Shown here in pieces: positions 33,957-47,318 of a DNA stretch of 64,000 nucleotides. The stretch comes from Ceratorhiza oryzae-sativae (Eukaryota; Basidiomycota; Agaricomycetes; Cantharellales; Ceratobasidiaceae). The notes below the pieces were generated by a model. That model was not told where the DNA came from and did no database searches. It was given only the letters and a program-made list of their open reading frames with translations. The stretch spans positions 1,736,001-1,800,000 of the forward strand of contig JARWMV010000233.1 of the NCBI GenBank assembly GCA_030998015.1, given 5' to 3'. Position 1 is the stretch's first letter; every line of letters starts with the position of its first letter. The translations under genes were made by a program, and so were the position numbers.

Positions 33957-36900
33957 GGTATGACGAAAGTTGAGGAATATGGAAGAAGCGAGTGGCAAGT
34001 GTTCCGAGATCTACGCCAGCGTCGAGGCCAGAAAGAGTCAGCGGTATACGTCGCAACCCGCGTGCGAGTCGGAGAGGGGATCAGAACGAACGGCTACCGC
34101 GACCACGAGCGCAGCAAGGACAAAATACAAACCTCGTATATTCGCCTCCGGTGGTCCCTGATCGCCGGCATGGCAACCCACGTGATCCATGTCATGCCTG
34201 CCATCCCCAAAAGCCACCCAGCCCAGAACGGCAGTGTGTAACATGGCGCATATCAACCGAACCACCGGCCGAATGCTGCAATACCGTTGGGCCCACGTAA
34301 AATGAAGAATTCGCTCCCAAAGGACACCCTAATCTCGGAGTCCGGAGCGTCTTTTCATTTCGCTAGCCAGGAGATATGCGAGGAAGTCCTGGCGAGCAAC
34401 CAAGCCGAAGATGAGGGGCTGTTTAGTTGGATTTGCCTTTTCACTTAAATTCACGATGTTGAACGCCCGTAAGTTGTTGATTGTACTAGTACGAAGATAC
34501 CAGTATTTTTTTCAGTTAAACCAACGACAACTCTCGTTCTTGTCAATACTCTCCGAACAAATTCCGTGCCAACATTTTTTAGGTGCCAATATGCTAGCAC
34601 AGCTATTGCATCGATTACAAACTGCAGTGTGGGGCGCTTGGCACAACAGTCCGGGGAACAGCATACAAGGCTGGGGTCGATTTACCATGGGGTATCATGA
34701 AACAAGGTATAGCCGGTACGCGGCTATTAGGAAGTCTCTATGTCATAAATAAGATGGGCGCCCAAGCAATCACAGGCTCTGTGGACAAATCTGGCTGATG
34801 ATTCATCCTTGTTCCTGCGATATTGTACCGCCTCCTCATTGCAATGTCCAGTATGTCTATGTCGAAATTCCAGTTCAATAAAACCATTCTAGAGTCGGCT
34901 GTAATACGGCACGCACTCGCCAAGGCCATTAGACGCTCGGTAAAATGTTTCCATGTTTCAGGTTTCATGGGTTAATTTGATCAAATCACAGCACTAGTTA
35001 TCTGGCTTGATCGTACACCCACCCCTTAATAATAATAAAAACTCGTTTTCTGGTTTCGGTCATGAGCCATCCTGGTGGTTCGACGCAAACGTCGACTCGA
35101 CTCGGCTCTTGGAGCCAACGTGACGTTCATGAACCCACTCCACAATACGATTTTGTGCTGGTTATATGCGCGGCAGGTCGTCGCATGTGCAGCATGAAAC
35201 ATTTATTCAAGTGGAAATTGACGCTCAGAGGAACGTTTTGTTATGTTTAATCCAAATAGTGTAAATAGTGGGGAGCCGAACACGTGCATAGTCAGCACCA
35301 TTTATAGGATTATCCGCTGGCCTTTGCACAAACGATCCTGGATGCTCCCATTATTCGCCTGGCTTGGGCGCCTGGTAAATTTCGCCTTAACCTCTCATAC
35401 CCTAAGTCCTGTGTTTTTGTTCTCATCCTCGACAGGCGAATCCAAGTCCCTCGCTGGTGTTCTCGCTGAATATTGGCTCTCACATACAACAACATTGATC
35501 GGGTCGGCATCGTCTTCCTGTGCATCCGCCAACGAGAAGGTCTCATTAGCTCCTAGAGTTCAAGCTGAATTATATGGGGATGTCTCGTTCAACAAACTAG
35601 GCTTGAGGCGCTAGAAGTACTGTATGAACTTGGGCTTTGTCCCGTCCTTGTACAAAAATTATACAATCAAAACGAGCAACGTAATGGCGGTACTAGTCAC
35701 GACCCCGATCACAGTCAACGGATAACGCATGCTACGAAGCGGCGCTTTTGGGGCCGGCGTTGACCAGTTGCTTCGATATTTCTAGTTGCTCAATTTCGTT
35801 GCACACCTTGAATATCCGACGCCCTTTATTGTAGTGGGTAATGTGGGCTCGAGCACAACTTAAGAAAGCCTTTGTATGCGCGACAGTACCTTTGACAGAA
35901 TTTGGGATTGCGCCGGTTCCATGGGGTTTCAGGAATTGCAAGTCCGGGGAACGAGATCAATAAGCTAGAACCGCACTCGTTTTGGTCTCAAGAACCACCA
36001 CAGCATGATTGCCCAACCTATACCCAACCCGAACTGCAGCGCTATCCGTGCTAAACAAGTGATTTAAAGGCAAGTAATCATTGATGGGCAACCCTCCGCC
36101 TCCATTATTCACCACCACACCACTTTGCATACGCCCTGGACCTAGTTTAAACCTGCCCTGGCGTGTGGACGTAGCCTTCTCGCACTTGGGTCTTACGCCT
36201 GGAACGTCTCAGGGACTTATTTTGGCAAATTTTACGTAGCCGAAGCCCCAAGCGAATTGCAGCCACAAGCCAGCTGGCCGACTCCCAACGCGAGCACCTT
36301 TGCAAGTCATCCAGTTTTGGTGGAATGTCCGGGTTAGCCAGGGAGCTTGAGTTATCGCCCAGTCCACTGAATGTGTGAGTTACTTTAGTCTTCTAACCCG
36401 CGTCCTGGGGGGTCATATGCTCAAGAAGCTAATCTTGGAACTAGATAATATAATGTATCCATGCAGAATACCCCATCCTAACCACGCAACAGACCAGGAT
36501 ACTCCTGGTTGTTAACGGAACGGCCAACATATCATAACTGGTGCGCATTGATATTGTTGAACATGCTTTACTACAGCTAATATTCAGTAGCCGTTGGATC
36601 AGCCTTGGCCTTTGTTCTTACTACGCCACAGCATTACTTGTCAGACTTGGATGCCTCTTAGCCGAATACCACAGGCCTCGGTCCTCCAGTTGAGGCGTCA
36701 CACTTGGAGCGTCACTCCAAACAACACCGCCAGCTTCTTGTTTCTAGTAGCCGCTGGGCTGTGACATGCGTTTATCCTGGCTGCTGCCGCTCTCATCGTC
36801 CGCCAAAAAAACACCATGGTTGCTGGTGCACCGGCTCTTACCGTAGGACCCTGGACACTCTCGCTGTTTTTTGCACAGCCTTTGGAAACAATTGGACACG

Positions 36901-38156
36901 ATCTTTGCTATTTTGACTGCTCATCATTGAGTCGAGTTTGTGCAATGGCCTCTCCAAAGCGGATTTCTGGTTTTTGGCACCGGCAGCCCGGGATAAGCGT
37001 CCCGCCCATCTTCGCTTAGCCTGAATCATCATCGCACGCTTGCCTTTTTCATTCACAGCGCCTCAAAAGATTCACAAATGGACCACTTTGGTCAACTTGA
37101 TAGCGGCGCGATGAGCGACCCCCGACAGATTCTATATCCCGCTTGATTCTCGTCACCGTGTTATGTCTACTTCAGGCTAGCCCGCACTGCCGACACATCG
37201 GATACTATCCCTTGGAACATGGGCTGACCAGCGACGGGTGTCGGCGGAGCACTACGCAGGAGTCATGCGCCGCTTGAACACTTGGTCACTAGATCTTGGC
37301 GCCCATCGGCACCGGAGAGTATGACTCCCGTTGCTACTGACTCAACTACGCCGCTAGCCACGGGCCCTACTTAAACTGGTCACGGAATATCAACCCTGTG
37401 CGATAGCCAGTGCACCCTCTTGTCTGCAACACATTTGAGAATTCCTATCGAATCACCCTCCGTTAGAGCTGTTTGGCTGCAAAACTACGCTGGTAAGTTC
37501 TATTTTTCTGTTGTGGCAGTGGGCAGGAAAGTCCTGCCCTTCGTTTCGCCTTTTTTGCAACGTTTTCCACCTCCCGCACCCGCTCATCGTCCGCCCTGCG
37601 ACAGCTCACCTATTCTATTGGGTGTTTATAGGGTCCAGAGCGCAAAGCAACCACAGGCACGCCGACAACTCTTAACCGACACCACCTACAGAAGACCCCG
37701 CCACACAAGCGAACGCCGCTCTCGCTAACGACGTAACTTGGCAGTGAATGGCACGATGACAGCCTCGAGTTGCGTTGCGCATCTTTCGGAATGCCAGAAG
37801 GCGCTGCCCGACGTAAAGAACGAATCCTCGAGGTAGATAAAAATAGAGTAGAAGGTGTCACCGGGGTCGTCCCTTGAATGTCTCTCGAGACTTGTTCGAC
37901 GGACGATCTTGGCCACCCTTTCTTGTCTTGACAATGTCCCGACCGTTGTCCCCGCGTGGCTTTAGCTCCAAAAATGATAGTGCAGCCCACGACCCGACTG
38001 CTTCCCAGCCCGGTTCTCTGACAGCAAGTCTTTATCGTTATCTCTCTGTAACGCTCTGGATGGTTCGTACATTTTCCCCGCTCCTACCTAACAAACTGAC
38101 TGATCCGTTGTTAGCTAAGCAACGATTATTCGGGCCTACGTTGGCCTGACGGCAAG
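33957..38156. other. 4.2 kb gene-poor region
   Basis: No frame exceeds 130 codons and none has a motif. The left end should include the promoter of the large Ser/Pro-rich gene. The rest looks like degenerate intergenic DNA marking the shift from conserved to accessory sequence. Confidence 0.45.
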
Positions 38157-39509
38157 CATGAATCCATGAAGCTTCAGAACGAGCAGGACATGGCTAGACT
38201 GTCGAATTGGGCAAATCGAATATATGGCATCCAAGCGTGTTTAATGTCGCCGGCGCCAGAGAAATCGATAGTACGTATGATCCATAGCTTCATCTCGAAC
38301 ATTCGTTGATTTATGATCCAAGCGAGCGGTGTTACGTCGTTGCTGCAGAAATTCCCCAACAATCCTATATCGTAAGTTCCTACCGTCTATGCTAGAGACC
38401 AGATTCTCATGGATAATAGTCGGCGGCCATACTATGGAAATAGCTGGGGAGCAAGTATGTCAGTATCCTTTTTTTTTGTGGGGTTGGGCCGAGTCCCTGA
38501 CGTGTTTCTAGACTTGCCCGAGGACTGCTATGATACCAAGACCAAGTTCCCGATCCGAGGAATCTCGTTCAAGGTTTGATATTTTCACCTGGGTGCGTGG
38601 TGTCAAACCCCTAATGGACACTCGATTCCAGGACATCAGCAAGGCACTCCTTTCCTCAAATGAAGATCATGCGCTGCTCGTAAGTTTCTAGATCCGAATG
38701 AGTATCCACGTGCTTAGCAGGCTGCTGCGCGATCACCAGTTGATAACTGATGTAGGTCTTTCGAGTTATTGGATGCGATTAGGCGGATGATTGACATTCA
38801 TTTACCATATAGGCGTGCAAATTTCCCAACGTTATGAGTGCGTCGCCATATTAATGTGTCGCCAAATTAGTATTCTGACAGAATTCGCGATATAGAGCTT
38901 CCGTTTGTTCTCATGGTGGTCAATGGGCAAGCGTACTGGGAGAAGACTGAGTTTTATGGACGAGGTGTGGTGAATCGGCGAGTGGTACGTGTAAAATCAC
39001 GCTATGGCGGGTTTGATTCTCATCGCCTTCTATTCCAGCTTCACTATGCCTCAACTACGCCTGATGGCTTTTCCTACGGTTCCCAGAGCGTAGGAGGCTT
39101 TTTTACCTCAGTAAGTCCCGGAACGCTATGCCGCGGGTGTATCTGAGCCGCTTATCCTGTGCTTACAGGCGATGTGTAATTTCGCCTTGGAGGCGGAACT
39201 GATATTACCCGAGCGCTCAATGGGGATCCAGTGAGTGTGGTTATTCTCATTTTTAGGGGCTATGTTTTAACGCAAAAATTGCACAGGCAGGACATGGATG
39301 ATTATCAGCGTAAAATTTCCAAACCCAACGAAGGGCAGCTTGCTCAACAGCATCGGGTAAGCGCTCGCCAGCATTGGCCCATAGCATGCCCAACACTAAA
39401 GGAGCATTAGGTATACAGCTCGGAGGAATTCGACTTGTATGACAAGAGAATTTTTGAAAAATTCGGATTCTTTCATAATCCAGTGGCGTCTGAACTCGGC
39501 GGTTGTTAA
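38157..39509 (+). CDS. Caspase-like (C14-type) gene, possibly 5'-truncated
   Basis: I assemble short exons with GT-AG introns into one product. In order they read: a start segment with DMARLSNWANRIYGIQACL; then FSWIIVGGHTMEIAGEQ (His of a caspase p20 GHG-like site); then YDTKTKFPIRGISFKDISKA; then ACKFPNVM (possible DxC-like site). Next come VNGQAYWEKTEFYGRG and SYGSQSVGGFFTS, the p10-like pattern of Gly-Gly-x-Phe-Thr. The end is SSEEFDLYDKRIFEKFGFF with a stop at 39507-39509. Caspase-like proteins are Cys proteases linked to fungal cell death; this family link is inference from spacing and short motifs. The usual N-terminal beta strand and ligand loop are not visible upstream, so it may be a fragment. 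It is paralogous to the gene at 43301-44968. Confidence 0.4.
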
Positions 39510-42500
39510 TGCCTTATTTTCGTTCCAAGGATGGATTTTTGGTATATACCTTCCGGCCTCTCGCCGTCATTCGGTTTGGATTTCGTTATCGTTGAATTGT
39601 TCGACTTCGTGCATCATTATTGTCGTTGTTTCTGTTCGTGATTGACTAAGATACCCCCGTTCGTCGCACTTTAGTTCTATCCATTTACGATCGATCGAGA
39701 TTGTACTAGTTTGTAATAAAGAAATCAAGTGTACCTGCAACGAGCGATAGTGGAAAGGGTGAGACGCTAACTAAAGGAACCTCCGGTTTGGTAGTGTTCC
39801 GATCGTCAAGTCAGTGTTTTGTGTCTCACCCTCCCAAGCCGAAATTTCGCAGATCGACCTAGAAAAAAAGTTCATCGGGCGTAGAGGCATATTGTCTACC
39901 TGTCGATAGTTACTCCCCATTAGGGGTTTCATTAGTTATCAGCCCGTGTGCAATGGGCCCCAATGGAGAATGTCTTAATTCTATCCGATTGTAATCATAT
40001 CATCGAGTTTGTCTGGGAAAGCACTTCAATCTCTCAAATCAATTTTCAACCCTGAAATTTTCGAGCCTGCTCGCGCCTATCCCCATCTATACTGGACTGC
40101 TTGAGTTCGTTTTACTTTTCTCTTAAATCGACCGAGGAGTGTAACTATGTCTACCATCGAATAATCCAAGACCAAAGGATAGCCGATGTAGCTAGAGCAG
40201 TGTGGCCTTTCAAGAACCCGGTGCTCCGAAAATCAACACTGCCAGACTTCTGGAGTTTCGAGACACGCTCCGGGCTATCCGTTTTCGGCTTCAATTCACA
40301 TTCACAGAACGATGAATGATTGTGAGTTCACGAGGTTATACATTTTCTGGGTCGTTATCTCCGCTCTCAAGTTTGGGAAGGGTAGCTGAATGGGATCAGC
40401 ATAGATAGACTGGAATCACATCGCTTTGCGTTGTTTCTTTGCTGAAACTACAAGAAATCCAAGCGTCTAGGCTTCTGGAACTTGGCTTGCTCACGGTTTG
40501 TGTTTCACCCCCCCCCCCTAACCCAGGTGTGACATCGGTCACATAGAATCACCCCTCGGTCATGGTCCCGGCAATCACGGGGATCCGGCTCTTTCCGTCG
40601 AACTCGCCGAATCCCGGCGCTGGTATTCCCAGGCAGTCGACTGGCTTACTCCTGACCTTGACCATCCTCTCTTCAACCAGCAAACGGATTCCCTATATAG
40701 CTTCATCTCAAGATGTATTGTGATGCGTCGTGGATCACCTTCAGCTCGTTTAGGGACAGAGATTCCCCTGTTTCAGCGGACACGCTTGCCGGATAGGAGA
40801 TGGGCTTTACGCTGCGTGCCCTCGGGGCACACGCATTTGGTTTTAGGAATTTAACTATAGATTTTGGGGGTTGGGTAGGATGCATATTCGTTTTTTGAGT
40901 ACAAGCATTTGTGAGTTTGTTTCGGAAATAGTGCGCGAAATGAAAACTAAAATTTCAAGCTGTCTGTTGTTTCCACCCTGCAACCGGGAAAAGTACCGGG
41001 TTGTCTATTTTGTGGCTGGGGGTTTTTCTAACTTGGGCTAAAACGCTTCGACCCACCCGCGTGATCTGGCTCACACCACCGGCTTCTCATTTTTTGATCG
41101 TCCGACTGCCTACCTCATTCCCCACGCCACTCTCCAAGTGCAAATGTACTTGGTAACCTAACCCAGGCGTTGCGTGGAGGTTACGCAAGTGTGACCCTCA
41201 CAAATCGGCTCGTAGGCACTGATCCGGTCCTATGTTCTACACGTACTCTCCGACCCGAGATATACAAACGATGCTGGGTGGGCCAAACTACAACTCAGGA
41301 TGTGAGTCTAAGATATGTGCTAATTCGGCTTACCCGTAATCTTGTTTGCTCGATTCCAGGGGCCATACCCGAACAAAGCAAGCAGGTCACCGCCCTCCTT
41401 CCCCTACCTCCATCAACCAACCGGCGCCAACACGGGAGACAGGAGTATCTACTACCACACCGGGTCGTGCAGAAACGAAATTTCAACTTGGAATTCGGCT
41501 TTTTATGTTGTATCAAGATGTCTATCTGGAGTGCTGCCTGTGCGCATGCTGATACGGCCCTGTCATACACCAACTTGCGTTGACGCCCATCCAACACTCA
41601 GCGCGTCGTCGAAAAAAATTGCCTCGCATATTTTACTACTGGCTCTGCCATCATGGTAAGGCATATGGTTTGTGAGTACTTTGATTGTGAGTATTTCTGG
41701 GCTGCGTTAACAATTCAGACCTGGCGCCTGGCTGCCACATTCTCTCCTTTCCCTCCCAGCTCATCTAGCCTTTAGTAGTATCGCATAAAATGATCCCGTG
41801 CGACTATGGAGCTTGTCCTTTATCTCATCGAACATCTGAGCTCGATATTCGAGCTGGGTCCGATCTCAGCCCATTTTGTGGTGGAACTATAGTATTTGAT
41901 TTGGTGGATACTCTCTAGATTTGAACTATGGTCTTAAAAGTCTGCACATGTTTCCTCTTGGTTCCGTTCTTAGGTGCCTCAATCCGGAATATCGCTGATG
42001 TTCGGTCTTGGATATACGAGTATTGACGCACGGAGGGGTAGCTGTGATTGGCTATTTAAGTTAGGCGCCAACATAACAGGTTTTATACGTTCAGAACGGA
42101 CAAGTATAGATTGAACTGTGAATTTTCCCATTTTCCACCCCTCGGGTGCTCGCACGTGGCTCTGGCACCTCTGATACTTGTGCTAATAAGCACGTTTACG
42201 TCTTACGCTTTCTTTTCGAACAGGGTCCCTATGGATTTAGCAGAGCGCGGAAAGCCCCATGTGACGTCAAGAATCGTTCTGGATCCCCCGTTTCGCAGTT
42301 ACACCGCTGAAGCGAATTCAGGAGACAACTTGGGCGAAGAAAGCTCATTGCAAAGCGCTGGAGCTATACATGGCACTCTTTTTGTTGCTGCGGTGCATAG
42401 ACTATTGGTGTAAAACGGCACCGCTCTAGTAATAACTCATCGCAATGCGATGATCACAGCGGTATCTTTTGATGGATTCGTGTTTAAGGACCAACTTGCG

Positions 42501-43300
42501 CATTTTTTGGGTTTCCCTTCTAGTTTGACATTTTGAACGTCAGATTGATACGGGCAGCGTGAACGATAACATCCTAGGCCGAAATCCAAGGGCAGGCCAA
42601 CCCTCGTTATCCAGTCAGCACTCCTCGTCAACCTTATCCCAAACTAGAGGCGTTGCAGCATTTCCACTGGGCCAGCGCAGGTGAGAAACCGTCATGCTCA
42701 TCATTTGCCTAACTGCGGACCCATCAAATCCCGTTCCATCAACAGTTAGATTTACCAAAATCCACGCGCTTCCCTCCGCTGGAGAAGGCTGCTGCATTCG
42801 GGCTGCTCTGGACGACTGCTGGTGCTTTATATGCTTTGTCAGTCGATTCGAGGGGGTTATGTCCCAGGAAATCTGCCTCACGGAACATCAGCGTGTTTCC
42901 GTGAGTCGTATTTTCTCTGCTTTTCCTTGCTTATCAGAAAAATCGTGCGACCGTTCTTCACAAAACCTGGCGTCTCCCATAACTGCATGCGTGAAAGCGA
43001 CATTTGGGCCCTGTGGTTACTAATAATGCGACGCAAGATTTGGCCAAGCTGGAGGTGCATTGCTCATTGACTCGGTATAAACTTAGTTTTATTTTTTTAC
43101 ACTTACTCGGGCACAGCAACCGGGGCCTTGTGCCTACGGTATTTAACAAAGCTCGTGGACCCGCCCTTGGCAGGCGACCTGTCCTCTCTTTGCCACACTA
43201 TCCTTCCTCACTATGCTCCCACCTCAATCTACTCCATCCGTGGAGATCGCCCGCAACCCGAGTCGGGCATCAACTAACATGGCATTCCCGGTACCATCTC
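39510..43300. other. Region without a supported gene
   Basis: Frames here are short. The longest are about 137 codons near 41170-41583 and 100 codons at 42111-42413, both non-ATG or motif-free. A run of 11 C residues lies near 40508-40518. Some segments may be remains of the neighbouring caspase-like family, but I could not show it. Confidence 0.4.
40508..40518. repeat. Poly-C run
   Basis: A homopolymer of about 11 C residues in intergenic DNA. A similar run lies at about 43937-43947, in an intron of the caspase-like gene. Such runs are prone to sequencing indels. Confidence 0.6.
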
Positions 43301-44968
43301 ATGAACACAACATCAACTCTGCCGATTCGTGAGCCCAAGCCAGCTCCAGAGGGCATTTCCGGCCTTGGGCCATGGCTCAAGGTTGGTTTGCTCATAGACT
43401 AACCTTCCCACATTGAATTTTAACTAGGATCAAATCGTAGGACTAGTAGTGTGAGTCTCTGCCACGCTAGTGGCGGCCAAGGTTACAGTCTTCTGCGTGC
43501 CTTGAACTGTGGCGCCACGGAGCTCAGGCCACGCCGGCTGGCACTACGCGGGGTACGCGGGCTTTTTTCTACTTGGCGATTGGTACTCTAAGCACTTTGG
43601 GTTCCTTGTAGTTTACCAACTCCGGCGCGAATGTCCCCGGCGTGGACAAGCTGCTAGGCACAGAGAAGGACCACGAGACGCTCAAGTGCTGGGCTCGCTG
43701 CGCCAACTTTAGTTGCTCAATAATTTCTGAAGCGGATAAATCCACTGCGGTAAGCTTGCGTAACCCTGTTGCAACCCGGTAACCAACCGTGAGAACAGAA
43801 AGCGATACTTCGAAGTTGCCAACGGAGACCAACACTTTTGTACTGTAAGTCTATCCCCCGCTTCTATGAAATATACTTATCTCGGATGTTAGTCAATGGG
43901 CACGTCGTGCCTAGGCAGGGAGAAAGCATGTGTAGGCCCCCCCCCCCGTTAGGCGATATGATGAGCGATGTTGTCGCAACTTACCGGTAACTAGATGTTT
44001 TCGGCACCCCATCAGTTTCTGGAGCTCAACCTGTGGGAGATCCATATGTCCCATTTTCTGTACGGTTTCTCTGGTTCAGTGTGGTGTGGGGGTGGCTAAT
44101 ATATTCTAATACAGAGTATGCGTAAGTGGCTGATCGCCACACCAGTTCCGATGAGACTCGTTGTAAGAGCTAGGCTTCCTCCTGGCTGAATATGACCTAA
44201 CTATGCGCTACAGGTTGTCAATGATGTTCGTCGCCCTTTCACATCTGGTGGTGGCGATACTGAAATCTTGGTTTCAGTCCTGCAATGTCCCTAACCTTTT
44301 GGGTAAGTCTTGACGCCAGCCCGCGAACTCGGGGACTGAGAAGGACGTTTCAGGCCTCCCTTTTGTAGGGCGTAGGGGCAGCGGGGGATTTTGGACATGG
44401 AAGAAGACGAACGAATACGACTTTTGGATGGCCAACGAATGGAACAAGGGCAAGATCATTGTGAGCGCTTACATTTTTGCATGATCCTCATGTTTGTGAC
44501 TTGATCTCTGGAGCTCCATTTCGCGGCTACGGACGAGTCGGGAGTCGCCTACGAGTGGGGGAGTGTGGGTGGTATTTTCACAAGGGTGTGTGCTCGTGCT
44601 GATGAAATGAGACATTAACTCACTGCGGGAAAAAAGGAATTTTGTAACGCGCGCATCGAAAGTTCTCTCAGAGATCGGCTTAATGAGATGCAGTGAGTGT
44701 CTCTTTGCATGGTTCAGAGCAAGCAGGTCGAAAATGAAAAATAGGGACCATATTAGTCGGTACGTTTATCAATATGCAAAGGGTGATGATCAGGTGAGAC
44801 CTACCCTGCTGATTTTCATGGCGAATGTTCATAGGCTGGATAGCACCTAGAGGTGTATTGTAGTTGTGAGATTGTAAGTGTGCCGTTGAATCATGTTCGC
44901 TCTGCCTGAATTTTCTGCAGGATTTTGAGGCTGAGGGTGTGCTGGGAAGGACACTAGGCATGATCTAA
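43301..44968 (+). CDS. Caspase-like (C14-type) paralog, degenerate
   Basis: The ATG at 43301 opens MNTTSTLPIREPKPAPEG and so on, with a donor at about 43382 and a CTAG acceptor after a CTAAC branch site. Following exons read DQIVGLV (beta strand), FTNSGANVPGVDKLLGTEKD, ISEADKSTA, then LPTETNTFVL, SGAQPVGDPYVPFS and GFWTWKKTNEYDFWMANEWN. Then come LHFAATDESGVAYEWGSVGG, the block CNARIESSLRDRLNEMQ, and a short last exon to TAA at 44966-44968. This order matches a caspase fold. However, the segment where a GHG would be expected reads SGAQ, so the catalytic His appears lost or misassigned. The CN-x-A-x(0,1)-LE/IE exon aligns with CNFALEAEL in the paralog at 38157-39509. A run of 11 C residues lies in an intron near 43937-43947. 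Confidence 0.4.
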
Positions 44969-45641
44969 TATACCAGGGATAGCATACATGGGTTCAGGCA
45001 GGCGAGTTGCGTTCGCTGGTTCAGGGAGGGTGTGTTGTGCATGCTAGGTTTTTCCTGAGTCTGCTTTTTCACCCAACTTGATACCTGCATATGCAGTGTA
45101 TTACGTGTCCTTGCACCGTCCCCCGTACTTGCACCACAACATGTAAAACCTTTTTGATTCTTGCCCAAATGTCTTTGTTTCATGTACGATGACTCGAGAC
45201 ATGTTAGCGCATATAACTCCTTTTTTTCTAGTAATTTTAGGTTTGTTTTGCCTGGATCCGTTAGTTTTGACGCGGTCAAGCTCTGGTCATTGTCAGCGCC
45301 ACGGTGGTACCGCCATATGTGTGGAGACCGCCCAGCTGGTAGCTGCCCTAATTAAACCCGAGTAATCGAAGGCTCACGTGGTTCGTTGCACGACATACGA
45401 CAACCAAACGCCGGTTCGGAGGTCAGAAAGAAACTGTGCCGGCCTGCGATGACAGCGGAATACTCACAATGTGCAGCCGAACAAGATGAATCCGACGGCC
45501 ACGCGACCACAAAGTCTGACTTCCGGTCCAACACTCTCGAGCGTTAGAGAGGTCTATCTATCTGGCCTTTCATTTCGACTCATTCGACCACTGCGATGCG
45601 TTCGTTGAGGGCTAATTGGCTGAGGGGCGATTCCGTAATAT

Positions 45642-45785
45642 GGACTTTTCAGGCTTCCCTTTTGTAGTGTGTAAGGATGATTGGGGATTGTAGATGTGGG
45701 AGACAAACAAATACAAATTTTGGTTGGCCAACAAATAGAGCAATGGCAAGAGCATTGTGAGCTCTTACATTTTTATGTGATCCTT
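45642..45785 (+). pseudogene. Decayed duplicate of one caspase-like exon
   Basis: This segment is a diverged direct copy of 44343-44490, covering intron end, exon and donor. It still shows the CTTTTGTAG acceptor and GTGAGC donor. Several changes from the other copy are CG to TG or CG to CA; for example the GACGAACGAATACGAC stretch becomes ACAAACAAATACAAAT-like. The copy has gained in-frame stops. Nothing of the flanking exons is recognisable around it. Confidence 0.7.
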
Positions 45786-46337
45786 GCTTTTTTTTGGTTA
45801 CATTCCACAGGAACTCATGGGTGCAAAATCTCAGTATATTATCTGCAGATAATATCCCCCAAATTACTTGGGGATCTTGGGGATGTTCTCTGCATTATGT
45901 TCTTGTATATATTCTTGATTGATACAAATACATATATAACAATAGGGTATGGTTTCTTCTAGATACCACAAGCAATCTATAGATAGCATTATTGGTAGAT
46001 GGCAATGAGATTGGCCTGTGATCATATTTACTTGATCACAATCACACATAAACAATACCAATGTAGTCAAATAATAATCAGATTCATGACATATGGGAGG
46101 TATGTTGAACACAGACAGGTACAGGAATACAGAGGATCAGAGAGAGGGGATACAACCCACAGAAGAGGATAGACCTTGGGGTTTGTAAGAGGTGTTGGGC
46201 AGCAGTGCAATGGACAATGTACATTGGTGAAAAGGCTGGGCTATTGACAGCACTTGCAATAGAATTCCAATCACTTGCAAGCTGTTGAAACCCCCAAAAT
46301 CTTCTGAACAGGGTTTGCAATGCTATTGCATGGTCTG
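45786..46337. other. CpG-depleted repeat-derived DNA
   Basis: AT-rich sequence almost free of CG dinucleotides begins here and continues through the transposon island. There are no intact genes. It is probably old repeat DNA altered by methylation-driven decay. Confidence 0.5.
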
Positions 46338-46856
46338 TGTCATGGCCTAGACTATGATGCAGATTTTATTATGATTTTCCTATATTTTATACTTCTCTCT
46401 TTTTCATATTTTTGGACAAGTCCTGTTTAATTGGATATATGCATAGAATTACTTACATGATCATGTGACCTTGTTGTTGTTTATGTTCTGTTTGTACCTT
46501 CTGGAATATTCTGTTACATGGCACCATTCTTACATCATACAATAGTCATCTTGCACCATATGTGTATTTGATATAGCTCATTGTATGAATATATAAGGGA
46601 GAGTCTGAGAGCCTTAAGCCTCAGAACTTGACCTCCTGTCATATCCCCTCTACTACCTGTGTGACTTACAAGTCCATAGTCCCTGCCCAGTCCTCTTAAG
46701 GACAAGTGCACCTACTCCTATGTCCTTGTGTCTTATCGCACCCTCACTGCGCATCCTACCTTAGACATTGTCAGTAAAGCCTCTGGCATTGCTGCCCATA
46801 GGCTTGTCATCACCACTTAGGTGTTTGACATTACTGTTCAGGTTGTAGCTCTGACA
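46338..46856 (+). mobile_element. Solo LTR, gypsy-type, with 5-bp target duplication
   Basis: The segment starts TGTCATGG and ends CTCTGACA, and is flanked by GTCTG on both sides (46333-46337 and 46857-46861). A TATATAA box lies at 46590-46596. About 31 nt downstream is CAGAACTTGACCT, almost the same as the predicted transcript start of the full element at 51181-58118. This suggests a related self-priming family. No internal region remains, as after LTR-LTR recombination. Confidence 0.8.
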
Positions 46857-46886
46857 GTCTGTTCAAATCCCAAAGTGTATGGTAAG

Positions 46887-47313
46887 TGTCATGAGCCAAG
46901 GTGGCTCATGACTGGAACTGGTGGCTATGACTATAAATCTTACTAATACTGTATTTTGGATGAGTAATGGGGCTGACTGATGTGATCAGTCAGCCACTAA
47001 TGGTGCATTAGTCATGTGGCTAGAGGGATTAGTAACTGCCAATCACCTGCTTACTGATCCACCATTCATGTTGACTCACTCCCTCCACTTTGCTTACTGA
47101 TCTGCCATTCCTGCTGACTGATACCAAATCATGTATGCTTATGTGATCATGTACATAGAGGAGTATAAATACAGCCATGAAGCTGCTCTGGGTCCCCCAG
47201 ATTGCTTCATCTTGACATCCCCCCCACTGTACTAGGGGGCAGGCTGGTGAAACCAGCCTGTCCCCATCACCCCTACTACACATACACACCCAGGCAAGCA
47301 GTGGGTTGTGACA
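46887..47313 (+). mobile_element. Second solo LTR with 5-bp target duplication
   Basis: It starts TGTCATGAG and ends GGGTTGTGACA, and is flanked by GTAAG at 46882-46886 and 47314-47318. A TATAAATA box is near 47164-47171. It lies only about 20 bp from the target duplication of the first solo LTR. The first 25 bp contain a short inverted repeat (ATGAGCCA...TGGCTCAT). Confidence 0.8.
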
Positions 47314-47318
47314 GTAAG

